The notes below the pieces were generated by a model. It worked only from the letters and a program-made list of their open reading frames with translations, had not been told where the DNA came from and did no database searches. 64,000 bases of DNA from JBNKFV01 sp050290265 (GTDB lineage: Bacteria > Pseudomonadota > Gammaproteobacteria > Pseudomonadales > Cellvibrionaceae), in NCBI GenBank assembly GCA_050290265.1, contig JBNKHI010000003.1, forward strand, positions 65,479-129,478, read 5' to 3'. Positions 1-9,069 of this stretch are shown in pieces. A program made the position numbers and the translations under genes. The first letter of the stretch is position 1. Each line of letters starts with the position of its first letter.

Positions 1-1
1 T

Positions 2-1012
2 GGGGCAGTTCATTTCACCGAAAAGAATTTTAATAATCAGATTGGCGTTCCTAAAACACTTTTACAGTTGGCGCCCGAGCATCAATTTTCCGTTTTGGAG
101 TTGGGTGCAAGCGCTGTAAGCGATATTTCATATTTAGTTGGCCTGGTTACTCCTCAGGTGGCTCTTGTGAACAACATACAACCAGCACATGTTGAAGGCT
201 TTGGCAGTGTTGATGCTATTGCTGCGGAGAAAACTGAAATTTACCACGGTTTAGTTAATGGCGGTTGTGCAGTGGTAAATCTTGATGAACCTTTTTCTAC
301 AGAATGGCTGCCAAATTTGACAAGCAAGCGAGTGATTACATTCAGTCGTTGCAATTCAGGCGCAACAATTTTTGCGAGTGATATTAGTCTTACTAAAGCA
401 GGATGTGCAGAATTTACACTGCATCTGCCAACAGCTAGTTATCCAGTAGTGCTCCAGGTTGTGGGGTTGCATAACGTGAGTAATGCGCTAGCGGTGGCCG
501 CTATATGTATAGCATTGGACGTCGAAGAGGCTTTGATTGTTAAGGGGCTTTCTCAGTTCGCAGGAGTTGCTGGGCGGCTCATGAATGTAGTTGGTCATGC
601 CGGCAGTCGCGTGATCGACGATACATACAATGCAAATCCGGGCAGCGTGCGTGCTGCAATCGATGTGCTGGCTACACAGGAAGGTTGTCCGCGTTATTTG
701 ATTTTGGGTGAAATGGGCGAGTTGGGTCAGGGAGCTGCAGAAGAACATGAAAAGATCGGCGCTTATGCAGCCGAGAAAGGCATTGAATATCTATACACCG
801 TTGGTGATTTAGCGAGGGGCAGTAGTGTGGCCTTTGGTAAAAAAGCCGTCCACAGCGAAGATAAAGCCAGTCTTATTAGTAAATTGCTGTCAGCTCTAGA
901 AGTAAATGCTTCCGAGATCAATTCCCCGGCCGCAGTAATTTTAGTGAAAGGATCACGCAGTACTCATATGGAAGACGTTGTTAACGCACTGAAACAAAAG
1001 GGTAACCAATAA
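2..1012 (+). CDS. murF: UDP-N-acetylmuramoyl-tripeptide--D-Ala-D-Ala ligase, 5' truncated by window edge
   Basis: Adds D-Ala-D-Ala to UDP-MurNAc-tripeptide in the cytoplasm, the last soluble step of the muropeptide. The frame is open from base 2, well before the first usable start codon, and its first residues (NNQIGVPKTLLQL) are the family signature just after the P-loop, so about 110 N-terminal residues including the ATP P-loop lie outside the window. Visible are the Mur ligase central segment (LELGAS, NIQPAHVEGFGS, EKTEIYHGL) and the C-terminal domain (DDTYNANPGSVRAAID, LILGEMGELG). The stop overlaps the mraY start (TAATG), showing translational coupling in the dcw operon. Identity is secure. 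Confidence 0.96.
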   Translation, partial: GAVHFTEKNFNNQIGVPKTLLQLAPEHQFSVLELGASAVSDISYLVGLVTPQVALVNNIQPAHVEGFGSVDAIAAEKTEIYHGLVNGGCAVVNLDEPFSTEWLPNLTSKRVITFSRCNSGATIFASDISLTKAGCAEFTLHLPTASYPVVLQVVGLHNVSNALAVAAICIALDVEEALIVKGLSQFAGVAGRLMNVVGHAGSRVIDDTYNANPGSVRAAIDVLATQEGCPRYLILGEMGELGQGAAEEHEKIGAYAAEKGIEYLYTVGDLARGSSVAFGKKAVHSEDKASLISKLLSALEVNASEINSPAAVILVKGSRSTHMEDVVNALKQKGNQ

Positions 1013-2094
1013 TGCTTCTATGGTTGGCTGAATACCTTCAGCACTACGTGAATGGTTTTGGTGTTGTTAAATATCTAACCTTGCGCGGCATTCTCGGTAT
1101 TCTTACCGCATTGGGAATTTCGTTGTTGATGGGGCCTTGGATGATCCGTCGCTTGAATGCGCTACAAATAGGGCAGTCCGTGCGTGACGATGGGCCGCAG
1201 AGCCATCTGAGTAAATCGGGTACTCCGACGATGGGTGGCACATTAATTTTAGCAGCAATCTTTATTAGTGCTTTGCTGTGGTCAGACCTTTCTAATCGCT
1301 ACGTTTGGGTAGTGTTGTTTGTAACTGCCGTATTTGGTGCTGTTGGATTCGTAGATGATTACCGAAAAGTAGTTGAATCTAATTCACGTGGCTTGCCAGC
1401 TCGTTGGAAATACTTTTGGCAGTCTGTGGCAGGCTTGGGTGCCGCAATATTCTTATATGCTACGGCAACGTTGCCGGCTGAAACTCATTTGATTTTGCCA
1501 TTTTTAAAAGATGTATCGATTCCCTTAGGCCTCTTTTACATTGTTCTGACTTATTTGGTCATCGTAGGGTCTAGTAATGCTGTGAACCTGACTGATGGTC
1601 TTGATGGCTTAGCTATCATGCCGAGTGTGATGGTGGGTTCTGCTCTAGGCGTCATTGCTTATCTTGTTGGGCATAATGATTTTGCAACGTATTTGCACAT
1701 CCCAAACATTCCCGGAGCGGGAGAGCTAGTTATTTTCTGCGGTGCCCTGGGTGGCGCAGGCTTAGGCTTTTTATGGTTTAACACGTATCCGGCACAAGTC
1801 TTTATGGGCGACGTTGGCGCATTGGCACTGGGTGCCGCGCTTGGTGTGATTGCTGTGATTGTTCGTCATGAAATTGTATTTTTTATTATGGGTGGCGTCT
1901 TCGTTATGGAGACAGTGTCAGTGATATTGCAAGTTGCTTCGTACAAATTGACAGGCCGCAGAATATTCCGCATGGCGCCTCTGCATCATCATTTTGAATT
2001 GAAGGGTTGGCCAGAACCGCGGGTTATTGTGCGTTTTTGGATTATTACTGTAATGCTGGTCCTATTTGGATTGGCGACATTAAAGCTTCGCTAG
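1012..2094 (+). CDS. mraY: Phospho-N-acetylmuramoyl-pentapeptide transferase
   Basis: Integral inner-membrane enzyme that transfers phospho-MurNAc-pentapeptide to undecaprenyl phosphate, making lipid I. The protein has 360 residues, the usual length, and many hydrophobic segments. Catalytic motifs are intact: DD at 115-116 in VDDYRK, the NAVNLTDGLDGLA signature near 189-201, Asp267 in FMGDVGA, and the HHH motif at 325-327 in APLHHHFELKGW. The start overlaps the murF stop by one base; murD follows after 21 bases. No sign of alteration. Confidence 0.98.
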   Translation: MLLWLAEYLQHYVNGFGVVKYLTLRGILGILTALGISLLMGPWMIRRLNALQIGQSVRDDGPQSHLSKSGTPTMGGTLILAAIFISALLWSDLSNRYVWVVLFVTAVFGAVGFVDDYRKVVESNSRGLPARWKYFWQSVAGLGAAIFLYATATLPAETHLILPFLKDVSIPLGLFYIVLTYLVIVGSSNAVNLTDGLDGLAIMPSVMVGSALGVIAYLVGHNDFATYLHIPNIPGAGELVIFCGALGGAGLGFLWFNTYPAQVFMGDVGALALGAALGVIAVIVRHEIVFFIMGGVFVMETVSVILQVASYKLTGRRIFRMAPLHHHFELKGWPEPRVIVRFWIITVMLVLFGLATLKLR

Positions 2095-2115
2095 GTATAG
2101 GTTGGCTATTATTTT

Positions 2116-3489
2116 ATGAGCGGTATTATCGCATCTAATAAATTTATCGCGATCGTTGGGCTGGGTGTAACCGGCCTTTCGGTAGCGCGATACTTGATGC
2201 AACAGCAGCAGAGAATAGTGTTGCTGGATAGCCGTGCGCAACCACCGAGTCTGGAGAAAGTGAAAGCCGAATTTCCAGAAGTTCCTGTGTTGACAGGGTC
2301 TTTAAGTAGTAAAGAAGCGCAGGATATTTTACTTTCTGCTGCAGAAATCGTCGTTAGCCCCGGTTTGTCTATAGCGGATGTTGCTTTTGCTGAGGCATTA
2401 GCCGCTGAGGTGCCGATTATTGGTGATGTGGCGGTGTTCGCTCGCGATTGTAAAAAGCCTGTCATTGCTATTACAGGTTCAAATGCAAAATCTACCGTGA
2501 CGACCCTGGTTGCTGAAATGTTAACAGCCGCTGGTTTTCGAACCGCAGCTGGTGGGAACCTTGGGGTTCCGGCACTGGATCTGTTACAGGAGGATGTGTC
2601 TGAAGATTGCTATGACGTATTCGTTCTGGAGTTGTCTAGTTTTCAACTAGAGACTACGCCGCGTTTAGGGGCAACGGTTGCGTGTATATTAAATGTGTCT
2701 GCTGATCATATGGATCGCTATGAATCGATGCAAAGTTACCATGCAGCTAAACAGCGTATTTATTTTGGTGCGGAAAAAGTTGTATTTAATCGATCGGACG
2801 CTTTAACCGCACCGCCTATTGCAAACGGTGTTAGTTATCTGACTTTTGGACTTGGTTCTGCGGATAAAAATGGCTTCGGTATGACAAATGTGGCTGGCGA
2901 GCCAAATATCACGTTTGAGTTTAAGCCATTGTTGCCCGTAAAAGAAATTCTCATTGCTGGCGCTCATAATATTGAGAATGCTTTAGCCGCGCTAGCAATT
3001 TGCAAAGCGTTTGGTGTTGCAATTGAATCCGTCATTGATGTCTTGAAGCGTTTTACAGGGTTGCCGCATCGTTGCCAATGGGTAGCTCAAATTAATGGAG
3101 TGAAGTTCTTCAATGATTCTAAAGGTACAAATGTCGGCGCAACTTTAGCGGCATTAAATGGCTTAGCAGATTCTGAGCATAAGTTGGTGTTAATAGCCGG
3201 TGGCATCGGTAAAGGCGCAGACTTCAGTCAGTTGGTTTCCGCCGTTTCGAATCACGTTCGAGCCGCAGTGTTGCTAGGGCGTGATGCCCATTTGATTGCC
3301 GATGCGCTGGGTGATAGTACCGAAGTAAAGTTTGCTAAGGACATGGGCGAAGCGGTGTTGCTAGCAAGTGAAATTGCACAAACCAATGACATCGTATTGC
3401 TGTCTCCTGCGTGTGCAAGCCTTGATATGTATCGTTCTTTCGAAGATCGCGGTGACGATTTTTGTCGTCATGTGGAGGCGTTATGTTAA
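2116..3489 (+). CDS. murD: UDP-N-acetylmuramoyl-L-alanine--D-glutamate ligase
   Basis: Cytoplasmic Mur ligase adding D-Glu to UDP-MurNAc-L-Ala. It has 457 residues with the three Mur domains: an N-terminal Rossmann-like domain (IVGLGVTGLSVARYL), the central ATPase with P-loop ITGSNAKST at 119-127, and a C-terminal domain with GLPHRCQWV and NDSKGTN. The residue before the P-loop lysine is Ala rather than the commoner Gly; I treat this as tolerated variation because all other motifs are intact. The start at 2116 has only a weak ribosome-binding site. The 3' end overlaps ftsW. Confidence 0.97.
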   Translation: MSGIIASNKFIAIVGLGVTGLSVARYLMQQQQRIVLLDSRAQPPSLEKVKAEFPEVPVLTGSLSSKEAQDILLSAAEIVVSPGLSIADVAFAEALAAEVPIIGDVAVFARDCKKPVIAITGSNAKSTVTTLVAEMLTAAGFRTAAGGNLGVPALDLLQEDVSEDCYDVFVLELSSFQLETTPRLGATVACILNVSADHMDRYESMQSYHAAKQRIYFGAEKVVFNRSDALTAPPIANGVSYLTFGLGSADKNGFGMTNVAGEPNITFEFKPLLPVKEILIAGAHNIENALAALAICKAFGVAIESVIDVLKRFTGLPHRCQWVAQINGVKFFNDSKGTNVGATLAALNGLADSEHKLVLIAGGIGKGADFSQLVSAVSNHVRAAVLLGRDAHLIADALGDSTEVKFAKDMGEAVLLASEIAQTNDIVLLSPACASLDMYRSFEDRGDDFCRHVEALC

Positions 3490-4643
3490 TGCTTTCAGTC
3501 AGTCAAGTACGCCAAACGCTGGTCCCTGTTGGCAGTAGTGATCGCTACTTGCTGGTTATTGCCATGATTTTGTTGTCTTTTGGCTTGGTTATGGTCGCGT
3601 CTGCATCTATTGGGTTTGCTGATAATGTTTATTTAGACAGCTGGTTCTTTGTGAAACGACATATTATCTATCTGTGTCTGGGTTCCGCTGCTGCATGTGT
3701 TGTGTTGCTGACGCCATCCTATTTTTGGCGTGAGTATGGCTGGGTGTTTATGTTACTAGCCCTAGGTATGTTGATTTTAGTTTTGGTGCCTGGCATTGGA
3801 CGTAAGGTCAATGGTAGCCAGCGCTGGTTATCACTGGGGCCAATCAATATTCAAGCATCTGAAATTGCCAAGTTCTGTAGTTTAGTTTTCTTTGCGCGCT
3901 ACTTATCGCGTTGGAATCCTGTCGAACATTCTGCTTGGCAAGATATTTTAAAGCCCGTAGGTTTTTTGGCTTTGCTGCTTGTTCTACTTTTGTTGGAACC
4001 AGATTTTGGATCATCAGTTGTGCTTAGCGTTACTGTTGTGGCGATGTTGTTTTTGGCTGGCGTTAAGTTGTGGCAGTTTGCGTTGTTAGCACTAGCTGGA
4101 TTGGCGAGTTTATCTTTAGTCGCCTTGATATCGCCTTATCGTGTGCAGCGTCTGGTCACTTTTTTGGATCCTTGGGCGGATCAATACAACAGTGGTTACC
4201 AGTTGGTTCAATCATTGATAGCGTTTGGGCGCGGCGAGTGGCTCGGTGTGGGATTGGGAAACAGTGTTCAAAAACTGTCTTATTTGCCAGAAGCTCATAC
4301 GGACTTTATTTTTGCGATTGTCGCTGAAGAGTTTGGTTTCATTGGCGTGCTTATCGTACTCGGGCTCTATGCCGTCTTAATTTGGCGGATATTGCGTGTG
4401 AGTTATCGCAGTCTTGTATCCGAAGACCGTTTCGCTACGTTGTTGTGTTTTGGCGTCGCAGTTATGTTCTCGTTGCAAGTTTTTATCAATGTTGGCGTCG
4501 CGTCGGGTCTTTTACCGACGAAAGGGTTGACGCTACCCTTTGTGAGTTATGGTGGTTCAAGTCTCGTCATCTGCCTGATGGTTTTGGGCCTGGTCATGCG
4601 AATCGATTGGGAATTGAATGCTAAAGAAGGGCGCGGCGCATGA
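3483..4643 (+). CDS. ftsW: SEDS-family peptidoglycan polymerase / division protein FtsW
   Basis: Multi-pass inner-membrane SEDS protein that polymerises lipid II at the septum with its partner PBP. About ten hydrophobic segments are present, with SEDS hallmarks GSQRWLSLGPINIQASEIAKF and GLLPTKGLTLPFVSYGGSS. The frame is open from a TTG at 3462, but GGAGG at 3474-3478 points to ATG 3483 (spacing 4) or ATG 3489 (spacing 10, TAATG overlap with murD). I chose 3483, giving 386 residues. RodA is the paralogue; position in the dcw cluster favours FtsW. The stop overlaps murG as ATGA. Confidence 0.96.
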   Translation: MLMLSVSQVRQTLVPVGSSDRYLLVIAMILLSFGLVMVASASIGFADNVYLDSWFFVKRHIIYLCLGSAAACVVLLTPSYFWREYGWVFMLLALGMLILVLVPGIGRKVNGSQRWLSLGPINIQASEIAKFCSLVFFARYLSRWNPVEHSAWQDILKPVGFLALLLVLLLLEPDFGSSVVLSVTVVAMLFLAGVKLWQFALLALAGLASLSLVALISPYRVQRLVTFLDPWADQYNSGYQLVQSLIAFGRGEWLGVGLGNSVQKLSYLPEAHTDFIFAIVAEEFGFIGVLIVLGLYAVLIWRILRVSYRSLVSEDRFATLLCFGVAVMFSLQVFINVGVASGLLPTKGLTLPFVSYGGSSLVICLMVLGLVMRIDWELNAKEGRGA

Positions 4644-5719
4644 GGGCTTTTTCTGTTGTGATTATGGCTGGTGGTACTGGGGGGCATGTTTTTCCAGCGC
4701 TGGCTGTGGCTAAACAACTTTTGGCAGAAGGATGCCGAGTGACGTGGCTGGGTACACGCAAAGGTATTGAAGCGAAACTGGTACCAGAAGCGGGTATCGA
4801 TATTGATTATTTGGATGTAACGGGTGTGAGAGGTAAGAGTGCCAAAACGTTGATTATGGCACCGTTTAAAATTGTTAATGCATGTATTCAGGCATGGAAA
4901 ATTTTAAAAAGACGTGCTCCTCAGTTGGTGTTGGGCTTTGGTGGATTTGCATCTGGTCCTGGTGGATTAGTGGCGCGCTTACGTGGTATTCCCTTAATTA
5001 TCCATGAGCAAAATGCTGTTGCCGGTACCACTAACCGAATTCTTGCATTGCTGGCAAACAAGGTGTTGTTGGGGTTTAGCGGAGCGCTCAAAAAAGGTGT
5101 TTTTGTTGGTAACCCTGTTAGGGCGGAAGTCTTTTCTGATGTTGCTGATCAACCGGTAAAAACACAAGAGCATGACGCCCTGAATATTTTGATACTAGGC
5201 GGAAGCTTGGGGGCTAGAGCCATTAATGAACTGGTACCAGCAGCGTTGGAAAGAGTGAAGGCCCAAGTGCCGCTCAACGTGTTACACCAGTCTGGCGCAA
5301 GCCAATTACAAGCTACTCAGTCAAGGTATGAATCAATCAGTGTTCAGCAGGACCTGGTTAGGATTGAGCCGTTTATTACTGATATGGCAAGTGCTTATCA
5401 TTGGGCAGATATTGTTATTTGCCGAGCTGGCGCGTTGACCGTTGCAGAAATTACGGCGGCAGGAAAGGCGGCTATTTTTATCCCTTACCCTTATGCCATA
5501 GATGATCATCAAACAGAAAATGCTCGCTGGTTAGTGAATAAAAATGCGGCGAGCATGTTTCAGGAAAGTGAACTGACTGCAGACTTACTGGCTGAAAAAA
5601 TTTTAGATATGGCACTCAATCCTGATAAGCGAAGAGAGATGGCTGCAAACGCACGAGCTCTGGCACAGTCGGAATCTGTGAAAGATATTGTGGCTTTGTG
5701 CCGGGAGACATTGTTATGA
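4640..5719 (+). CDS. murG: UDP-GlcNAc:undecaprenyl-PP-MurNAc-pentapeptide GlcNAc transferase
   Basis: Peripheral inner-membrane GT-B glycosyltransferase (family GT28) converting lipid I to lipid II. The protein has 359 residues. The N-terminal G-loop is AGGTGGHVFPALAVA near residues 10-24; IHEQNAVAGTTNR and GNPVR follow; the C-terminal nucleotide-binding half has GGSLGARAIN and CRAGALTVAEI, then PYPYAIDDHQTENA, which contacts UDP-GlcNAc in the family. It overlaps ftsW by 4 bases and murC by 4 bases, so the three are coupled. Confidence 0.98.
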   Translation: MRAFSVVIMAGGTGGHVFPALAVAKQLLAEGCRVTWLGTRKGIEAKLVPEAGIDIDYLDVTGVRGKSAKTLIMAPFKIVNACIQAWKILKRRAPQLVLGFGGFASGPGGLVARLRGIPLIIHEQNAVAGTTNRILALLANKVLLGFSGALKKGVFVGNPVRAEVFSDVADQPVKTQEHDALNILILGGSLGARAINELVPAALERVKAQVPLNVLHQSGASQLQATQSRYESISVQQDLVRIEPFITDMASAYHWADIVICRAGALTVAEITAAGKAAIFIPYPYAIDDHQTENARWLVNKNAASMFQESELTADLLAEKILDMALNPDKRREMAANARALAQSESVKDIVALCRETLL

Positions 5720-7179
5720 AAGAGGCCGCAACACGCTACTCGCCTTTGGTGAGTATTCCGGAAATGCGTCGAATAAAACGGATTCATTTTATTGGTGTAG
5801 GCGGCGCTGGTATGAGTGGCATTGCCGAAGTATTACTTAACTCGGGATATGAAATTACGGGTTCAGATTTAAAGCCTTCTACGGTTACGCAACGTTTAGA
5901 AGCGATGGGTGTAAAGGTTTTCATTGGTCACCATGGATCAAATGTTGATGGTGCTGATGTGGTCGTCAACTCTTCTGCGGTTAATGAAGCCAATCCGGAG
6001 ATCATGAGTGCGCGTGAGCAGCGGGTACCCGTTGTTCGTCGAGCGGAAATGTTGGCTGAACTCATGCGTTATAGACATGGAATAGCCGTGGCTGGCACTC
6101 ATGGTAAAACAACCACTACCAGTTTGCTGGCCTCTGTATTTGGTGCTGCGGAAAAAGATCCAACCTTTGTGATCGGCGGCTTGTTAAATAGTGCGGGGTC
6201 GAATGCAAAACTAGGGCAAAGTCGGTATTTGATTGCTGAGGCCGATGAAAGTGATGCTTCTTTTTTGCATCTACAACCATTGATTTCCATTGTTACCAAT
6301 ATTGATTCGGATCATATGGAAACTTACGGTGGTGATTTTTCACGCTTGAAAAAAACCTTTATCGACTTCCTACACAATTTGCCGTTTTATGGCATGGCTG
6401 TGATGTGTAAAGACGATCCAGTTGTAGCAGAAATACTTCCAGAGATTGCTCGGCCTTGGGTGAGCTATGGTCTTGGGGATGACTGTGACTACCAGGCTTA
6501 TGATGTTCGCCAGGAGGCACTGTTCAGTCATTTTAAAGTCAGACGGCCTGGTTTTGAGGAACCTTTGAATGTCACCTTGAATATGCCTGGGATTCATAAT
6601 GTATTGAACGCGACCGCAGTGGTGGCAGTGGCTACCGACGAAGGTATTGAAGACTCGGCCATACAGTTGGGCTTAGCCGAATTTGGCGGAGTGGGTCGTC
6701 GTTTTCAAGTTTATGGAGAATACCAGGTTGGTGAGGGTGGCAATGTCATGCTAGTGGATGACTATGGTCATCACCCGCGTGAAGTGGCTGCGACAATCAG
6801 AGCTGTGCGTGAAGGCTGGCCTGGGCGGCGTTTGGTGATGATTTACCAGCCACATCGTTATACTCGCACGCGTGATCTGTATGAAGATTTTGTCGATGTA
6901 CTGTCATCTGTAGATGTATTGGTTTTATTGGAAGTGTATAGCGCCGGAGAAGAGGTTATTGCGGGCGCAGATGGTCGACACTTAAGTCGAAGTATTCGTA
7001 ATCGAAATTTAGTCGACCCTATTTTTGTAGAAGGTATCGACGGTGTACCTGAAGTGATTAAAGATATCGTTAAACCTGGTGACTTGGTGATTACGCAAGG
7101 TGCAGGGAATGTTGGCCAGCTGGCACAAATTCTTGCTAAGCGTCAGCTGATAGGTTCGGTGGAAAAGTCAGATGGATAA
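5716..7179 (+). CDS. murC: UDP-N-acetylmuramate--L-alanine ligase
   Basis: First Mur ligase of the cytoplasmic pathway, adding L-Ala to UDP-MurNAc. A GTG at 5698 extends the frame, but GGGAG at 5703-5707 and the ATGA overlap with murG support ATG 5716 (487 residues). Motifs: N-terminal UDP-binding GVGGAGMSGIAEVLL, P-loop GTHGKTTTTSLLASV, AEADESDASFLHL, and C-terminal DDYGHHPREV. murB does not follow, as in Pseudomonas-type dcw clusters, where murC is followed by ddlB. Confidence 0.98.
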   Translation: MKEAATRYSPLVSIPEMRRIKRIHFIGVGGAGMSGIAEVLLNSGYEITGSDLKPSTVTQRLEAMGVKVFIGHHGSNVDGADVVVNSSAVNEANPEIMSAREQRVPVVRRAEMLAELMRYRHGIAVAGTHGKTTTTSLLASVFGAAEKDPTFVIGGLLNSAGSNAKLGQSRYLIAEADESDASFLHLQPLISIVTNIDSDHMETYGGDFSRLKKTFIDFLHNLPFYGMAVMCKDDPVVAEILPEIARPWVSYGLGDDCDYQAYDVRQEALFSHFKVRRPGFEEPLNVTLNMPGIHNVLNATAVVAVATDEGIEDSAIQLGLAEFGGVGRRFQVYGEYQVGEGGNVMLVDDYGHHPREVAATIRAVREGWPGRRLVMIYQPHRYTRTRDLYEDFVDVLSSVDVLVLLEVYSAGEEVIAGADGRHLSRSIRNRNLVDPIFVEGIDGVPEVIKDIVKPGDLVITQGAGNVGQLAQILAKRQLIGSVEKSDG

Positions 7180-7257
7180 CTCCAGATGGCAGTCTCTATA
7201 GATAAAGACTAATGAGTTAACTGTTGATAGCAGTATATGAATTTATGAGAAAGGTAT

Positions 7258-8187
7258 ATGGCTCGCGATAAGCATCTAGTGAATCAGTCGGCAGGCAATG
7301 TTGCAGTCTTGCATGGCGGGTTGTCTGCGGAACGAGAGATTTCTTTGCGCAGTGGTCAGGCTGTGCACGCAGCATTGGTCAGGTTAGGTGTGAACTGTCA
7401 GTTAATCGATGTGCAGGACAATATTATTGAACAGTTGCAGTCACAAAAGTTTGACAAGGTTTTTATTGCTTTGCATGGCGCTGGCGGAGAAGACGGAAGA
7501 ATGCAGGCGCTGTTGGAATTTTTTCATTTGCCTTATACCGGTAGTGGTGTTCAAGCATCTGCTTTGGCGATGGATAAGATAAAAAGCAAGTTGATTTGGT
7601 TGGGGTTGGGGTTGCCTACGGCCACATTTGTGAATCTGAATGAGTCGACAGATTGGGTGACTGCTCTGAAGCAAATGGGTGGTGAGGCAATGGTTAAGCC
7701 TACTCACGAAGGGTCAAGTATTGGTATGTCCAAAGTAGCTACGCCCGATGAATTGCGTCAGGCCTTTGAAACTGCGAGGCGTTACGACAGTAGTGTGTTT
7801 GCTGAATCGCTGTTGACGGGTTCTGAATATACGGTGGCAATTTTAAATAACCGAGCGTTGCCTGTAATTAAGCTGGAAACAAACCATAAATTTTACGATT
7901 ACGATGCAAAATATAATTCGGATGATACCCGCTATGTCTGTCCTTGTGGTTTGCCGTCTGAGCAGGAGTTGAAATTGCAAGACTTGGCGCTGACAGCATT
8001 TAGAAGCTTGGACTGCAAAGGTTGGGGGCGAGTGGATGTTATGGCTGATAGTGAAGGTAATTTTCATTTGTTAGAAGTCAATACCGTACCGGGAATGACT
8101 GATCATAGTTTGGTGCCTATGGCGGCAAAGGCTGCAGGGCTCGATTTTGATGAATTAGTTGGTGAGATTTTAAGTCAGGCTGTTTAA
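7258..8187 (+). CDS. ddlB: D-alanine--D-alanine ligase
   Basis: Cytoplasmic ATP-grasp ligase forming D-Ala-D-Ala, the substrate of MurF. The protein has 309 residues. It starts with the family N-terminus VAVLHGGLSAEREISLRSG, then the ATP-grasp loop VKPTHEGSSIGMSKV and the Mg/ATP-binding C-terminus WGRVDVM and LLEVNTVPGMTDHSLVPMAA. The start ATG at 7258 follows GAGAAAGG closely. The 78-base gap after murC is the largest break so far in the cluster and could hold a promoter, but I cannot define one. ftsQ follows after 23 bases. Confidence 0.96.
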   Translation: MARDKHLVNQSAGNVAVLHGGLSAEREISLRSGQAVHAALVRLGVNCQLIDVQDNIIEQLQSQKFDKVFIALHGAGGEDGRMQALLEFFHLPYTGSGVQASALAMDKIKSKLIWLGLGLPTATFVNLNESTDWVTALKQMGGEAMVKPTHEGSSIGMSKVATPDELRQAFETARRYDSSVFAESLLTGSEYTVAILNNRALPVIKLETNHKFYDYDAKYNSDDTRYVCPCGLPSEQELKLQDLALTAFRSLDCKGWGRVDVMADSEGNFHLLEVNTVPGMTDHSLVPMAAKAAGLDFDELVGEILSQAV

Positions 8188-8210
8188 CAACAGGGTTTAC
8201 TTGTTAGAGG

Positions 8211-9044
8211 ATGATGATGCTTCAACCAGTTGATAGAGCAAAAAGACGAGGAGCGAGCCGCAAAGCACCTGCGGCTCGCCGCGGTCTGCGCTTGCCGATT
8301 GGATTGTTAAAACGCGCTACTGTAGTTGTTTTACTGATGTCTTCCTTGGGGCTGTGTTGGATATATGGAGCTGAAGTGGTGACTCGGGTAATGAGTCGTC
8401 CAATTGCTAAAGTCGGTATTGAGGGTGAGTTTAAGTTTATTGAAAAGAACGAAGTAGCAGAAATGTTGGCTGCTCAGATTAATAAAGAGTTTGTTCAGTT
8501 GGACTTGGAAGAAATAAAAAAACAATTGGAAAGCCAACCTTGGATTTCTTCTGTTGACTTGACCCGACGATGGCCGGATCAGCTATTTGTTCGTGTGAAA
8601 GAGCAGCAGCCCATCGCCCGCTGGTCTAACGCTGGATTTATTAATCAGCGCGGAGAGTTGGTGCGTGTCCCGATGACGGACTATTTACTTACGTTGCCGC
8701 AATTATCAGGGGCTGACGGTATGGCTGAACAAATGATGCAGATCTATTTGGCGTTTAACAAAATGCTTCGGCCAAAAGCGCTAGAGGTTGCATCGTTGAT
8801 ATGTGATGACAAGCAGTCTTGGGATTTGGGACTGTCCAATGGTGTGAAGGTGCGTTTGGGACATGATGAGTTATTCCTAAAGATGCAGCATGTGTTAGTG
8901 GTGTTCGAGCGCGAATTGAAACAGCGTGCTCAAGATGTAGAAGTTATCGATGCTCGTTATCAGCAAGGTGTTGCTGTTGCCTGGAAGCCGGCGGCGCTTA
9001 CACAGTCTGTACAACGAAGTAAAAAAATTCATGAACTTATTTAG
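8211..9044 (+). CDS. ftsQ: Cell division protein FtsQ
   Basis: Bitopic inner-membrane divisome protein linking early and late division proteins. A basic cytoplasmic N-terminus (KRRGASRKAPAARRG) precedes one membrane segment (about residues 34-53, ATVVVLLMSSLGLCWIYGAE). Then come a periplasmic POTRA domain (IEGEFKFIEKNEVAEMLA, QPWISSVDLTRRWPDQLFVRV) and a beta domain. Three consecutive ATG codons occur at 8211, 8214 and 8217. AGAGG lies directly before the first, so initiation at 8217 (spacing 6) is more likely than at 8211. ftsA follows after 25 bases. Confidence 0.94.
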   Translation: MMMLQPVDRAKRRGASRKAPAARRGLRLPIGLLKRATVVVLLMSSLGLCWIYGAEVVTRVMSRPIAKVGIEGEFKFIEKNEVAEMLAAQINKEFVQLDLEEIKKQLESQPWISSVDLTRRWPDQLFVRVKEQQPIARWSNAGFINQRGELVRVPMTDYLLTLPQLSGADGMAEQMMQIYLAFNKMLRPKALEVASLICDDKQSWDLGLSNGVKVRLGHDELFLKMQHVLVVFERELKQRAQDVEVIDARYQQGVAVAWKPAALTQSVQRSKKIHELI

Positions 9045-9069
9045 CCGAAATAAAAAGTAGGGTTGGCGA

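Noticed and set aside
2461..2505. Possible defect in MurD P-loop (GSNAKST, Ala before Lys)
   Set aside because: All other ligase motifs are intact and the change is conservative; most likely natural variation.
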